DNA of 28,755 nucleotides from Halieaceae bacterium (GCA_018666295.1 JABIZW010000145.1:1-28755), one strand, 5' to 3'. Shown: positions 1 through 8,557, counted from the stretch's first letter. Program-made: numbers and translations. Notes: a model not told the origin generated them from the letters alone.

Positions 1-1836
1 GATCGCCTACTGTTTGAACATCAGCGCGCCTTGGCCAGCCAGTGGGGATTCAAGGACGAGGGTAAGCTCGCGGTAGAGCAGTTCATGCAAGCTTACTTTA
101 GAAATGTGCAAGCCATTTCACACATTACCGCCCTATTGATTGATACCTTTGAAAACACCCTGCGTCACTCTAACCCCGGCGACGCCATTGTTATCGACGA
201 TGACTTTGAGCTGATCGATGATCGAATTGCTGCTCGACGCCCGGACGTTTTCTCGCAATCTCCCTCAAATCTGCTCCGATTATTTGCAGTGATTGGAAGA
301 GACGAGCGCATTAAACGAATCGATCCAGAGACGACTCGACTGTTGCGCTCTTCAACTGACTTGATCAATACCGAGTTTCGCGATGATCCGTTAAATCGTC
401 GTCTATTTACCGATGTGCTCTCGTCGCCCTATTCGATGACGAAACAGCTTCGTCGTATGCTACGGCATGGTGTATTGGGCCGTTATCTTCCTGAATTTGA
501 GATGATTGTGGGGCAGATGCAGTTTGATATGTTCCACACCTATACGGTTGACGCACACACCATGCAGGTCATCGCCAACAGTCGTCGGTTTTTGCGGGCA
601 GACTACACGGACAAATTCCCGGTAACGACGCGAATCGCTCACCGCCTTCGCAACCCAGTTCTGCTGTTCGTGGCGGCCCTTTATCACGACATTGGCAAAG
701 GCCGCGGTGGCGATCACTCTGCATTGGGCGCCGTTGATGCAAGGCGTTTTTGTGAGCGTCACTTCCTTAACGAGCCCGACACTGAGCTCGTTGTTTGGCT
801 GGTTCAAAATCATCTATTCATGAGTTCATTTTCCCAAAAGAGGGACACCTCAGATCCTCAAGAGATTCAACGTTTCGCCGAGCACGTGTCTACCGAAGAG
901 CGCCTTGATTATTTGTTTACGCTTACTGTTGCTGATATTAACGGCACAAATCCGGAGCTCTGGAATGCCTGGCGCAGCTCGCTACTGCGACACCTTTATA
1001 CGCAGACTCGACGTGCATTGCGGCGCGGTCTGGCCAATCCAATTGCACGCGAAGACGTGATCCATGCCACCAAGAAAGCCGCCACACACCTGCTCGAATT
1101 CAGAGGCTTTTTAGATGACGAACTCGCGGAAATTTGGGCGGCAAGAGGGAACGACTATTTTTTACGTGAGCGCCCCGAGGACATAGCGTGGCACACGGAA
1201 GCGATCGCTGACTTTGACAAAGGTGACGGCCCATTGGTCCTGCTCAAACACTCGTCAGAGTCCTTAATAGCCAATGCGACTCAGATTTTTGTGCACACTG
1301 AGGACACCTCTAACGTCTTCTCACGGGTTTGCTCGGCCTTGGAAGTCATGGACCTCAGCATTAACGATGCCCGCATATACTCAGGCACTGACGGCGCCAC
1401 ACTGGATACCTTTTTTGTATTAAAAGCTGACGGAAATCCAGTCGATAATTCGCCAGAAACCATGCACATGATCGAGGATGCGATTTACAAGGCGCTGAGC
1501 ACAGCAGAGGTGAGTAAGGCGCATCAGCGGATTACGCGCTCACTTCGCTCGTTCCTGTCGCCAACCGAGATCACGTTTGTTGAGGACAAGGCCCGAAATT
1601 TAACGATTATGGAGCTCAGCTCACCCGATCGCCCTGGATTGCTCGCACGCGTCGGCCAAACGCTGGATGACAATGCGGTTACGATTCAGGCGGCCAAAAT
1701 CCAGACACTTGGCGAGCGTGTAGAGGATGTTTTCTTTCTCACGGATCAAACTGGCAATCGACTGAACGATGACGCCATTTGCGACGTGCTAAAAAGCGCA
1801 CTGTGTAAAGCGCTTGATACGGACGTGGCCGCATGA
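1..1836 (+). CDS. glnD: GlnD, bifunctional uridylyltransferase/uridylyl-removing enzyme (5' truncated)
   Basis: GlnD reads cellular glutamine and attaches or removes UMP on PII proteins (GlnB/GlnK), which sets glutamine synthetase activity and Ntr expression. The frame is open from base 1, so the start lies outside the window. The visible 611 residues are roughly the C-terminal two thirds of a usual ~900-residue protein, and the N-terminal nucleotidyltransferase motif is missing only because of the window edge. The HD-type uridylyl-removing domain shows its histidines near residues 179-187 and the motif ALYHDIGKG followed by GDHS near residues 225-240. Two C-terminal ACT domains follow, near residues 427-480 and 534-590; the second carries SSPDRPGLLARVG. 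The stop overlaps the dapC start by four bases (ATGA), so dapC is probably translationally coupled. Identity is secure. Confidence 0.97.
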   Translation, partial: DRLLFEHQRALASQWGFKDEGKLAVEQFMQAYFRNVQAISHITALLIDTFENTLRHSNPGDAIVIDDDFELIDDRIAARRPDVFSQSPSNLLRLFAVIGRDERIKRIDPETTRLLRSSTDLINTEFRDDPLNRRLFTDVLSSPYSMTKQLRRMLRHGVLGRYLPEFEMIVGQMQFDMFHTYTVDAHTMQVIANSRRFLRADYTDKFPVTTRIAHRLRNPVLLFVAALYHDIGKGRGGDHSALGAVDARRFCERHFLNEPDTELVVWLVQNHLFMSSFSQKRDTSDPQEIQRFAEHVSTEERLDYLFTLTVADINGTNPELWNAWRSSLLRHLYTQTRRALRRGLANPIAREDVIHATKKAATHLLEFRGFLDDELAEIWAARGNDYFLRERPEDIAWHTEAIADFDKGDGPLVLLKHSSESLIANATQIFVHTEDTSNVFSRVCSALEVMDLSINDARIYSGTDGATLDTFFVLKADGNPVDNSPETMHMIEDAIYKALSTAEVSKAHQRITRSLRSFLSPTEITFVEDKARNLTIMELSSPDRPGLLARVGQTLDDNAVTIQAAKIQTLGERVEDVFFLTDQTGNRLNDDAICDVLKSALCKALDTDVAA

Positions 1837-3020
1837 ACCCAGGAATGCGCGATCTCCACCCTTACCCGTTCGAGAAGCTCGCGCAACTGACGGCCGGCAT
1901 TGACTGTCCTGACAAAGATCGTATTTCTCTAACCATTGGCGAACCCAAACACCTGCCTCCTGCCCATGTGTTAGAGGCCCTTTTTAACTCGCTCAATGAA
2001 GTGTCACGATACCCGACCATTGTTGGACTACCAGAGCTCAGACAGCACATCGCCACTTGGCTCCAAAGACGCTTTGACACGCGAGACATCGACCCCGCTG
2101 CTGAGGTGCTGCCGGTGAACGGGACGCGAGAGGGCTTATTTGCGATTGCTCAGGCTTTTGTCACGCCCCAAAAGCCCGGTGCAGTGGTCATTCCAAATCC
2201 TTTTTACCAAATTTACGAAGGAGCCGCCCTGCTCGCAGGTGTTCAGCCAACACTCATACCCTGCCCCCCTGAGCTGGATTATCTAGCAAATTATCGCGAA
2301 CTCTCAGAGGATGAATGGGCACAGTGCGATCTGCTCTTTATGTGCACACCCGGTAATCCCTCAGGCGCGGTGATCCCTGAAAAAGAACTGCACTTTCTGA
2401 TCGAAAAAGCAGTAGAGCACAATGTGATACTGGTGAGTGACGAGTGTTACAGCGAGCTCTATTACGACGACGCGTCGCCCCCGATGGGTCTACTGCAGGC
2501 GGCAACGACTATGGGGAATACAGGCTTTAAACAGTGCCTTGTTTTTCACAGCCTCTCCAAACGCTCGAACTTACCGGGTTTGCGTTCAGGCTTCGTTGCT
2601 GGCGACGCTGAGTTGATTCAGGAGTTTCGCCGCTATCGTACGTATCACGGCTGCGCAATGCCGCTGCACCATCAGCGTGCCAGTATTGCCGCGTGGTCTG
2701 ACGAGCAGCACGTCGTGGAAAACCGCCAGCTGTACCGCGCAAAGTTTGATTCCGTAACGCAGCGACTGTCGCCGGTATTACCCGTCTCAATACCCCCCGC
2801 GGGATTTTATTTGTGGCCTAAAACGCCGATGAGCGATACCGCTTTTGCGCGCGAATTGTTAGAGCAGACCAACGTCGCCGTACTTCCTGGCAGTTTCTTA
2901 GGGCGAGAAGTCAACGGCGAGAACCCCGGCGCCGATCACGTGCGAATGGCCCTGGTCGCCACACACCAAGAAACCCTAGAGGCGGCGGAGCGAATTGCGA
3001 CGTGGCTGTCGCGCGGCTAG
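1833..3020 (+). CDS. dapC: DapC, N-succinyl-L,L-diaminopimelate aminotransferase
   Basis: This PLP-dependent class I/II aminotransferase makes N-succinyl-diaminopimelate from the 2-amino-6-oxopimelate intermediate in the succinylase branch of lysine/meso-DAP synthesis. The 395-residue length is normal. Visible family features are the opening HPYPFEKL, the substrate/PLP segment PNPFYQIYEGA, CTPGNPSGAV, and the PLP-binding lysine K243 in SLSKRSNLPGLRSGF. The C-terminal arginine motif VRMALV lies near residue 370. It starts inside the glnD stop (ATGA) and is followed by nth, arsC-like, dapD and dapE on the same strand. The link with dapD and dapE favours DapC over a general aspartate aminotransferase. 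The acetylornithine aminotransferase ArgD can do this reaction in some species, so a dedicated DapC here is informative. Confidence 0.94.
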   Translation: MNPGMRDLHPYPFEKLAQLTAGIDCPDKDRISLTIGEPKHLPPAHVLEALFNSLNEVSRYPTIVGLPELRQHIATWLQRRFDTRDIDPAAEVLPVNGTREGLFAIAQAFVTPQKPGAVVIPNPFYQIYEGAALLAGVQPTLIPCPPELDYLANYRELSEDEWAQCDLLFMCTPGNPSGAVIPEKELHFLIEKAVEHNVILVSDECYSELYYDDASPPMGLLQAATTMGNTGFKQCLVFHSLSKRSNLPGLRSGFVAGDAELIQEFRRYRTYHGCAMPLHHQRASIAAWSDEQHVVENRQLYRAKFDSVTQRLSPVLPVSIPPAGFYLWPKTPMSDTAFARELLEQTNVAVLPGSFLGREVNGENPGADHVRMALVATHQETLEAAERIATWLSRG

Positions 3021-3025
3021 TGCCT

Positions 3026-3691
3026 ATGAGTCGTCATTTACCAAAGCAGGCGCGCGTAGACTTTATAGACCAAAGGCTCAACGAGCTGTACCCCGAGCCG
3101 CCCGTCCCGTTGGATCACAGTAATCCTTACACGCTGCTCGTTGCGGTTTTGCTCAGCGCCCAGTGTACCGATGAGCGAGTCAATCGCATCACCCCCGCTT
3201 TGTTCGAACTGGCTGACAACCCATTTGACATGGCTCAGCACAGTGCGGAAGCCATTAGAGCGATTATTAAGCCCTGTGGTCTGTCCCCTCAAAAATCAAA
3301 AGCAATACGCCGACTGAGCGAAATATTGATTGAAGAGCACTCGGGGGAAGTTCCTGCTGATTTTGAAAGCCTTGAGCGACTTCCCGGCGTCGGTCATAAA
3401 ACTGCAAGCGTTGTCATGGCACAATCCTTTGGCGTACCGAGCTTTCCAGTGGACACACATATTCACCGCCTCGCTCAGCGGTGGGGTCTGACTCGCGGTC
3501 GCAACGTTGTGGAGACCGAGCGCGATTTAAAAAAGGTATTTCGTCGCGAGCGTTGGAACGATCTGCACCTTCAGATTATTTTTTACGGTCGCGAGTTCTG
3601 CACGGCACGCAGCTGCAATGGGCTGGTCTGCGAGATTTGCACAACGTGCTATCCCAACCGTAAACACCCGAAGAAAGTTAATAAACCGTAA
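3026..3691 (+). CDS. nth: Endonuclease III family DNA glycosylase/AP lyase with atypical Fe-S cysteines
   Basis: Base-excision repair glycosylase/AP lyase that removes oxidised pyrimidines. I chose ATG at 3026 (221 residues), five bases after the dapC stop; an in-frame GTG at 3002 would overlap dapC by 19 bases. The helix-hairpin-helix motif is LPGVGHKTASVV, with catalytic lysine K125, and the catalytic aspartate D143 is in PVDTHIHRL, so both active residues are present. The C-terminal cluster region has five cysteines (C192, C197, C202, C205, C208), but the spacing is not the C-x6-C-x2-C-x5-C of E. coli Nth. The usual gammaproteobacterial nth is the last gene of the rsx/rnf operon, which begins at the right end of this window, so this may be a second paralogue. 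Gene symbol is by family, not proven orthology. Confidence 0.9.
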   Translation: MSRHLPKQARVDFIDQRLNELYPEPPVPLDHSNPYTLLVAVLLSAQCTDERVNRITPALFELADNPFDMAQHSAEAIRAIIKPCGLSPQKSKAIRRLSEILIEEHSGEVPADFESLERLPGVGHKTASVVMAQSFGVPSFPVDTHIHRLAQRWGLTRGRNVVETERDLKKVFRRERWNDLHLQIIFYGREFCTARSCNGLVCEICTTCYPNRKHPKKVNKP

Positions 3692-3708
3692 CACCAGCAG
3701 GTATTATC

Positions 3709-4056
3709 ATGGCGACAATCATTTATGGCATTCCGACCTGCGATAGCGTTCGCAAGGCGCGACAGTGGCTCAACGCGCAAGGCATTGAACACACGTTTGT
3801 CGACGTGCGTGAATCGACCCCCTCTAAAGCGCTGATCGATGAATGGCTCGCGCGATTGGGCGCAGAAAAGCTCGTTAACAAACGAAGTACTACCTGGAAA
3901 AACATGTCTGATATTGAGCGTCATGAAGCGCAGTCCGGTGATACCGCGGCCGTGCTGATTGCGAATCCCACGCTGATCAAACGCCCGGTCCTCTCACACG
4001 GCAGCGTCCTTGACGTGGGCTTCAAAGCCGATACCTACCGCGTTTATTTTCAGTAA
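3709..4056 (+). CDS. ArsC-family reductase, YffB/Spx-MgsR-like
   Basis: A 115-residue thioredoxin-fold protein of the ArsC/Spx/YffB superfamily. It opens IIYGIPTCDSVRKARQWL, with a single cysteine C11 at the position of the ArsC active-site cysteine and no CxxC partner. The central LINKRSTTW-like stretch (VNKRSTTW, near residue 58) and the closing IKRPVL motif are family hallmarks. It is one of the small YffB-type proteins that sit beside dap genes in gammaproteobacteria (yffB is next to dapE in E. coli). Their in vivo role is not settled; a glutathione-dependent thiol reductase role has been suggested. Arsenate reduction should not be assumed. An AGCAGG ribosome-binding site precedes the ATG. 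Confidence 0.88.
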   Translation: MATIIYGIPTCDSVRKARQWLNAQGIEHTFVDVRESTPSKALIDEWLARLGAEKLVNKRSTTWKNMSDIERHEAQSGDTAAVLIANPTLIKRPVLSHGSVLDVGFKADTYRVYFQ

Positions 4057-4082
4057 CCCGTTGTAAATCAGGAGCGATTATT

Positions 4083-5096
4083 ATGGTCGATAAGATGCAT
4101 GGATTCGGACTGGGCGTCATCTCTGAGAACGCCAAAGGTGCGATCCTAGATGTGTTTTACCCCACCCCCCTTGGCGATGTGACCGGCCCGCTGTCAGACG
4201 CACTCAGCGGAGTTTGTGGTCGACTGGATCGCAGTGACTTAAAAACTCTCGCCAATGATGCCCGAAGTGCTGGGGATGACGCACTGGCGGCGCTGTCAGA
4301 TCGGCTTAGTGAGAGCCCGGCATCTGTTGTTGCATCCTCTTTGGCAGCCAATGTTGCCCCCGTGTCGGTAGAGGACGCCTACCTCAAACTTCATATGCTG
4401 TCACATCGACTCGTTAAGCCTCATGGCACTGATCTAACGGGTGTATTTGGATTGCTACCCAATGTCGCATGGACCGACGAGGGGCCTATTGACCTCAGCG
4501 AGCTGGCTGAGCGGCAATTAAGTGCTCGCCTAAAGGGCAAAGTACTGGAGGTCGCAAGCGTCGATAAATTCCCAAAAATGACGAATTATGTCGTCCCTGA
4601 GGGCGTCAGAATTGCGCACAGTGCCCGCGTTCGCCTCGGCGCTTATCTTGGCGCTGGAACAACGGTGATGCATGAAGGCTTCATTAATTTTAATGCCGGA
4701 ACTGCAGGCCCAGGAATGGTCGAAGGACGCATTTCAGCCGGTGTTTTGGTCGGCAAAGGCTCAGATTTGGGTGGCGGTTGCTCAACCATGGGGACCCTGT
4801 CCGGCGGCGGCAACATGATCATCTCTGTGGGCGAGGAGTGTCTGATAGGTGCCAACGCGGGTCTGGGTATTCCCTTGGGCGACCGATGCACCATCGAGGC
4901 GGGACTCTTTATTACTGCGGGCACTAAAGTCACCGTGCTTGACGACGCAAAGCAGGCCGTTGAAACCACGGCCGCTCGACATCTAGCAGGACGCTCGGAC
5001 CTGTTGTTTCGACGCAACTCGCAGTCAGGCTCGGTAGAATGTCTGACGAATAAAACAGCGATCGAACTCAACGAGAGCCTTCATGCCCATAACTGA
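4083..5096 (+). CDS. dapD: DapD, tetrahydrodipicolinate N-succinyltransferase
   Basis: DapD transfers succinyl from succinyl-CoA to 2,3,4,5-tetrahydropyridine-2,6-dicarboxylate, the committed step of the succinylase DAP route. At 337 residues it is the longer Pseudomonas-type form, not the ~274-residue E. coli form. A left-handed beta-helix of hexapeptide repeats occupies roughly residues 175-280, seen as HSARVRLGAYLGAGTTV, NFNAGTAGPGMVEGRI, GGGCSTMGTLSGGGN and IGANAGLGIPLGD. AGGAG lies seven bases before the ATG. The last 14 bases overlap dapE, consistent with coupled expression of the two enzymes, which act in the same pathway on either side of the DapC transamination. Confidence 0.96.
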   Translation: MVDKMHGFGLGVISENAKGAILDVFYPTPLGDVTGPLSDALSGVCGRLDRSDLKTLANDARSAGDDALAALSDRLSESPASVVASSLAANVAPVSVEDAYLKLHMLSHRLVKPHGTDLTGVFGLLPNVAWTDEGPIDLSELAERQLSARLKGKVLEVASVDKFPKMTNYVVPEGVRIAHSARVRLGAYLGAGTTVMHEGFINFNAGTAGPGMVEGRISAGVLVGKGSDLGGGCSTMGTLSGGGNMIISVGEECLIGANAGLGIPLGDRCTIEAGLFITAGTKVTVLDDAKQAVETTAARHLAGRSDLLFRRNSQSGSVECLTNKTAIELNESLHAHN

Positions 5097-6228
5097 TTCG
5101 GAACACCCCTCTGTCGCGTTGACCAAAGAACTTATTAGCAAGCAGTCGGTAACTCCTGCGGATGACGGCTGTCAGCCTTTACTCGCAGAGCGCCTTTCCA
5201 CATTGGGATTTAATTGTGAATCACTGCCCAGAGAAGAAGTACTCAACCTCTGGGCGACACGTGGCACTCACGGACCCACCTTAGTTTTTGCAGGGCACAC
5301 CGATGTGGTGCCGCCTGGACCTCGCGAGCACTGGGACAGCGATCCTTTTGTGCCTACCGAGCGTGCGGGCTTACTCTATGGGCGCGGGGCCGCCGACATG
5401 AAGGCCAGTCTTGCAGCAATGGTGGTGGCAACAGAATCTTTTGTCGCAAACCATCCGCATCACAAAGGGAGAATCGGGTATCTCATTACCGCCGACGAGG
5501 AAGGCCCTGCGATTCATGGGACGCGTTACGTCGTCGACACGCTACAGCGCCGAGGGGAATCCATTGACTGGTGCGTCGTCGGTGAACCATCCAGCACATC
5601 GACTTTAGGCGATATCATTAAAAATGGCCGCCGAGGGTCTATTAATGCAACCCTAACAATCAAAGGTAAGCAGGGGCATGTGGCCTATCCGCACCTCGCC
5701 GATAATCCTATGCATAAGGCGTTTGCAGCACTGACGGCGCTCTCGGAGATAAGCTGGGATAGCGGCAACGATTACTTTGACCCAACGCAGCTCCAGTTCT
5801 CCAATATCCATTCAGGTACCGGTGCCACCAACGTCATCCCAGGAGAACTAGTCGCTGTTTTCAACCTTCGGTTTTCTACCGAGATCACCGCCGATGAAAT
5901 CCAATCAAAATGCGAGACGGTGCTCGATGCCACGGGCATCGATTATTCACTCGACTGGCAACTGAGTGGCAATCCGTTTTTGACTGAGCCCGGCGATCTG
6001 GTAGACGCTGTCAGGGAGAGCATTATGACCGTGACAGGCGTCAGCACCCAGCTCAGCACGGGGGGAGGAACTTCCGACGGGCGTTTTATCGCGACCATGG
6101 GCAGCCAAATTATTGAACTAGGCCCCATAAACGCGTCTATCCATCAGAGGAATGAACACGTCTTGCTCTCGGACATACCGAAGCTCGCTCGTATTTATGA
6201 GGGCATTATGGAACGGCTGCTGACCTAG
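5083..6228 (+). CDS. dapE: DapE, succinyl-diaminopimelate desuccinylase
   Basis: A di-zinc M20 peptidase-family amidohydrolase that releases succinate from N-succinyl-L,L-DAP to give L,L-DAP for lysine and peptidoglycan. The 381-residue length is typical. Metal ligands and catalytic residues are visible: H72 and D74 in GHTDVVPPG, D105 in GRGAADMKAS, the Glu pair E139-E140 in ADEEG, GEPSS near residue 168, and the C-terminal histidine in NASIHQRNE. The dimerisation domain carries GKQGHVAYPH. The start overlaps the dapD end by 14 bases. The stop TAG shares the palindrome CTAG with the stop of the convergent gene on the other strand. Confidence 0.97.
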   Translation: MPITDSEHPSVALTKELISKQSVTPADDGCQPLLAERLSTLGFNCESLPREEVLNLWATRGTHGPTLVFAGHTDVVPPGPREHWDSDPFVPTERAGLLYGRGAADMKASLAAMVVATESFVANHPHHKGRIGYLITADEEGPAIHGTRYVVDTLQRRGESIDWCVVGEPSSTSTLGDIIKNGRRGSINATLTIKGKQGHVAYPHLADNPMHKAFAALTALSEISWDSGNDYFDPTQLQFSNIHSGTGATNVIPGELVAVFNLRFSTEITADEIQSKCETVLDATGIDYSLDWQLSGNPFLTEPGDLVDAVRESIMTVTGVSTQLSTGGGTSDGRFIATMGSQIIELGPINASIHQRNEHVLLSDIPKLARIYEGIMERLLT

Positions 6229-6722
6229 AGGGTCATCGCGTCACCCTGCCTCATAAAGTCAAAGTGAGCACTGGGTACCAGTGTTACAAGACCCTCGAGT
6301 AGAACGCGAAAGTAAGCTTCGCTCGCGCGCGACCAAACATCGGTGTTACCCGGCAAGATAAAGCGCCAACGGCAGGCAGGATTGAGAGACACGGCAGCCT
6401 CCAAAAGCTCGGTTATCCCGACAATCTGTCCTTGGAGATAGTCGCTAGCGGATAGCGAACCGCTGTCTTTGTCGTCTCCTGAAAAGTCAAAGGGGTGAAG
6501 TTCGCAAAGAATGTGCGCCGGAGCCTCGTTTTGGCGAAGCCAATCGATCAGTCTCGCCCGACCCTCTACCGTCCGCATATCCACAAGGAGGTGATCCGCA
6601 AGACTCGCCATATTTGGATTTCTTTCACTGTTGGCGTACACCAATCGGTAACCCAAGGCTTTTGCCGCAGTCGCCACTTCTGTCGGAAAGTAACGCCCAA
6701 CGTACAACACATTCTTTTCCAC
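6225..6722 (-). CDS. Unrecognised 165-residue protein, possible degenerate Rossmann/SDR-like fold
   Basis: I do not recognise a named family. The GTG start is preceded by a strong GGGGAGGAG ribosome-binding site and lies 12 bases after the rsmJ stop, so it is very probably translated and co-transcribed with rsmJ. The N-terminus VLYVGRYFP followed by ALGYRLVYANSERNP looks like a first Rossmann beta-alpha-beta unit. A later EAYFRVLLEGLV resembles the SDR Y-x3-K helix, but with leucine in place of lysine and no GxxGxxG loop. If this reading is right, it is a non-catalytic or otherwise diverged SDR relative. No signal peptide or membrane segment is seen. Its stop overlaps the dapE stop by three bases. 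Confidence 0.75.
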   Translation of the reverse strand: MEKNVLYVGRYFPTEVATAAKALGYRLVYANSERNPNMASLADHLLVDMRTVEGRARLIDWLRQNEAPAHILCELHPFDFSGDDKDSGSLSASDYLQGQIVGITELLEAAVSLNPACRWRFILPGNTDVWSRASEAYFRVLLEGLVTLVPSAHFDFMRQGDAMTL

Positions 6723-6734
6723 GTCTCCTCCCCT

Positions 6735-7490
6735 TTATTTTACGATGACGTCAAAGCGGACGGTCTTCCCAACGATGCTGTGTGAGGGCTTGCTCACCCC
6801 TAACGATGGCGCCTTCACTGGACGCTTGACCACCACACGATCAACGGGCTGGGCCACGGCCCAAGCCAGCAGTGCCTCAGCATTCGGGGCTCCCGGAGCA
6901 TCGGTAAACAGTGCCTGGACTGTCGCCAAGTCTTTTTTCACGGCCGCTGACTTGCCGCGCTCGGGGAACATAGGATCAATGTAGATCGCGTCGAATCCCT
7001 CAAGCGTCCGTTCGCAACTGTCCCCGGTTACAACACTCATATGATCTGCTGCCTCAACCACCTTTGTATGTGCACTGAGTAGCGCGAGCTCTCGCGCCTG
7101 ATTTAAGAGGAATCCCAGCGGCACAGACCACTCTGACAAAACCACGTCGCATCCAAGATCCGCCAGTACAAATGCATCTCGCCCAAGTCCCGCTGTTGCA
7201 TCAAATACGCGCGGTTTTATATCGTGCTTTACCCCAACTGCACGACCCAGCGGCTCATTGTGACCCGACTTTCGCCGGTGCAACATTTCGGGAGCCGAAA
7301 AATCAATGCAGACTCGGCCCAGTCTCGGTCGTTGAAGGCGCTGCAGCCAAGACCTGTCTATATCGACAACCAGTGCAACACCGGAATCAAGACCTTCAGT
7401 CGAATGCGCATACGTGAGCCCCAAGTCCAACGCCACCGACTTTGCAAGAGACTGCGCCGCATGGGAGGCAGGCGTCACGAGGCACGACAT
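6735..7490 (-). CDS. rsmJ: RsmJ, 16S rRNA (guanine-1516-N2)-methyltransferase
   Basis: SAM-dependent methyltransferase that forms m2G1516 in 16S rRNA (formerly YhiQ). The 251 residues match the E. coli length. The SAM-binding motif I is FDATAGLGRDAFVLADLG near residues 117-134, and the catalytic-type motif is YIDPMFPERGKSAAVKKDL near residues 170-190. VVVKRPVKAP near the C-terminus is also family-typical. The start is coupled to the upstream cyclase-like gene through a TAATG junction (one-base overlap). An unrecognised gene follows after 12 bases. Confidence 0.95.
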   Translation of the reverse strand: MSCLVTPASHAAQSLAKSVALDLGLTYAHSTEGLDSGVALVVDIDRSWLQRLQRPRLGRVCIDFSAPEMLHRRKSGHNEPLGRAVGVKHDIKPRVFDATAGLGRDAFVLADLGCDVVLSEWSVPLGFLLNQARELALLSAHTKVVEAADHMSVVTGDSCERTLEGFDAIYIDPMFPERGKSAAVKKDLATVQALFTDAPGAPNAEALLAWAVAQPVDRVVVKRPVKAPSLGVSKPSHSIVGKTVRFDVIVK

Positions 7491-8557
7491 TAGCGATTTC
7501 TCACTCCCAAAGACAAAGTGCGATCCTCAAGCTCCAGTGTAAAACCAACGTTGTGCGCGCTCTGACTCAAACCGTGTTTGTCCGTCACCTCAATGAGACG
7601 TTCTTCGGGCTGTCCCGCGGACCACGACTGAAAATGAATGTTCATCAGCCGACCTTCATCAACACGAATGCCGGACATATCGAGAAGTTCATCACGTGAG
7701 TGACATAAAAATTCGGCCGGGGTAGCAAGTGCATCGCTGTCTGGCAGTGGTGCTAGAAAATCGCCCATGTGAATGCCAGCAGCGGGAACACTCTCCACTA
7801 ATCGGGCAAGCTTAATGGTCACGTCTCCCACGATATAGCTCAAAACAGTCGGATTGATCCCTTCAGCCTGTGATAACTCATAGTGGCTGCCAATGTGGAA
7901 CGCAGAACGCAGTGTGGGCACCGATCCAAACTGCGACTTCTCACGCGCGACGGCATTGTCGATTAAGACCAGCAAGAAGAAAGTCAGTAAATCAACGTTG
8001 GGGAAAATCCCTAAATCTCGATTCCACACATAGTACCCATCGCCTGTAGTAGTCCGCGCAAAGTTGACTTCGATTCCCTCTCGCTTGAGCTTGGAGTATG
8101 CCGAATTCATGGAGTAGGACAGGCTATTGAGTTGGCTCGCTTGTTCAAAGGGTCGAAACAACGAAAAATCGGCGATATCAAATAGCACGACGGCTCGGCT
8201 TTCCTCGTGACCGAGACTGTAACGCTTGATCATGGAATCGATCTGCGCGACGGTCTCATCGTCCTCAGTTAAGGCTTGATCCAATTTTACAAAACTTGGC
8301 GCCACGCCAAGTTTACTGGCGATCTCGAAAATTTCGTTGTGCGCTTTAAAGCGACTGCCAGAAATCAAATCTCGAACGAAATCCTCGTTCTGCTCTCCCA
8401 CTCCCGAGGGGTGATTCGGTGACGTGAAATTACCTAAAAAGTAATGCGGAACAACAATGGTGAGCAATCCGTTAGGATCAAACGCCCAACACAGCAAAAT
8501 ACTCTGCCCAAGTCGCCACTGCTTTTTTAGGGTTATTTCAAGTTGGTCTAGGGCCAC
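7490..8557 (-). CDS. Protein with a class III nucleotidyl cyclase-like domain
   Basis: A 355-residue soluble protein. Residues 1-115 match nothing I recognise. Residues ~121-270 resemble the class III adenylate/guanylate cyclase catalytic fold: VVLFDIADFS (metal Asp D127, canonical FxDIxxFT), TTTGDGYYVW (second metal Asp D173), RSAFHIGSHYE, and IVGDVTIKLARL, which corresponds to the GDxVNxAxR motif. D127, D173 and R252 are kept. The lysine four residues before the second Asp is Thr, and the motif Asn appears to be Ile. These are by-eye alignments. It may be a cyclase with altered specificity, or a non-cyclase relative. The GTG start has AGGA four bases upstream, and the stop overlaps the rsmJ start (TAATG). 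Confidence 0.8.
   Translation of the reverse strand: MALDQLEITLKKQWRLGQSILLCWAFDPNGLLTIVVPHYFLGNFTSPNHPSGVGEQNEDFVRDLISGSRFKAHNEIFEIASKLGVAPSFVKLDQALTEDDETVAQIDSMIKRYSLGHEESRAVVLFDIADFSLFRPFEQASQLNSLSYSMNSAYSKLKREGIEVNFARTTTGDGYYVWNRDLGIFPNVDLLTFFLLVLIDNAVAREKSQFGSVPTLRSAFHIGSHYELSQAEGINPTVLSYIVGDVTIKLARLVESVPAAGIHMGDFLAPLPDSDALATPAEFLCHSRDELLDMSGIRVDEGRLMNIHFQSWSAGQPEERLIEVTDKHGLSQSAHNVGFTLELEDRTLSLGVRNR

Noticed and set aside
3709..4056. Arsenate reductase of an arsenic-resistance system
   Set aside because: There are no ars genes nearby. The protein is of the YffB/Spx-like group with one N-terminal cysteine and sits in a dap operon, so arsenic detoxification is unsupported.
4643..5071. 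Long open frame on the minus strand inside dapD (142 codons)
   Set aside because: It is a shadow of the hexapeptide-repeat coding sequence: proline-rich, no family resemblance, no ribosome-binding site, and the plus-strand gene is certain.
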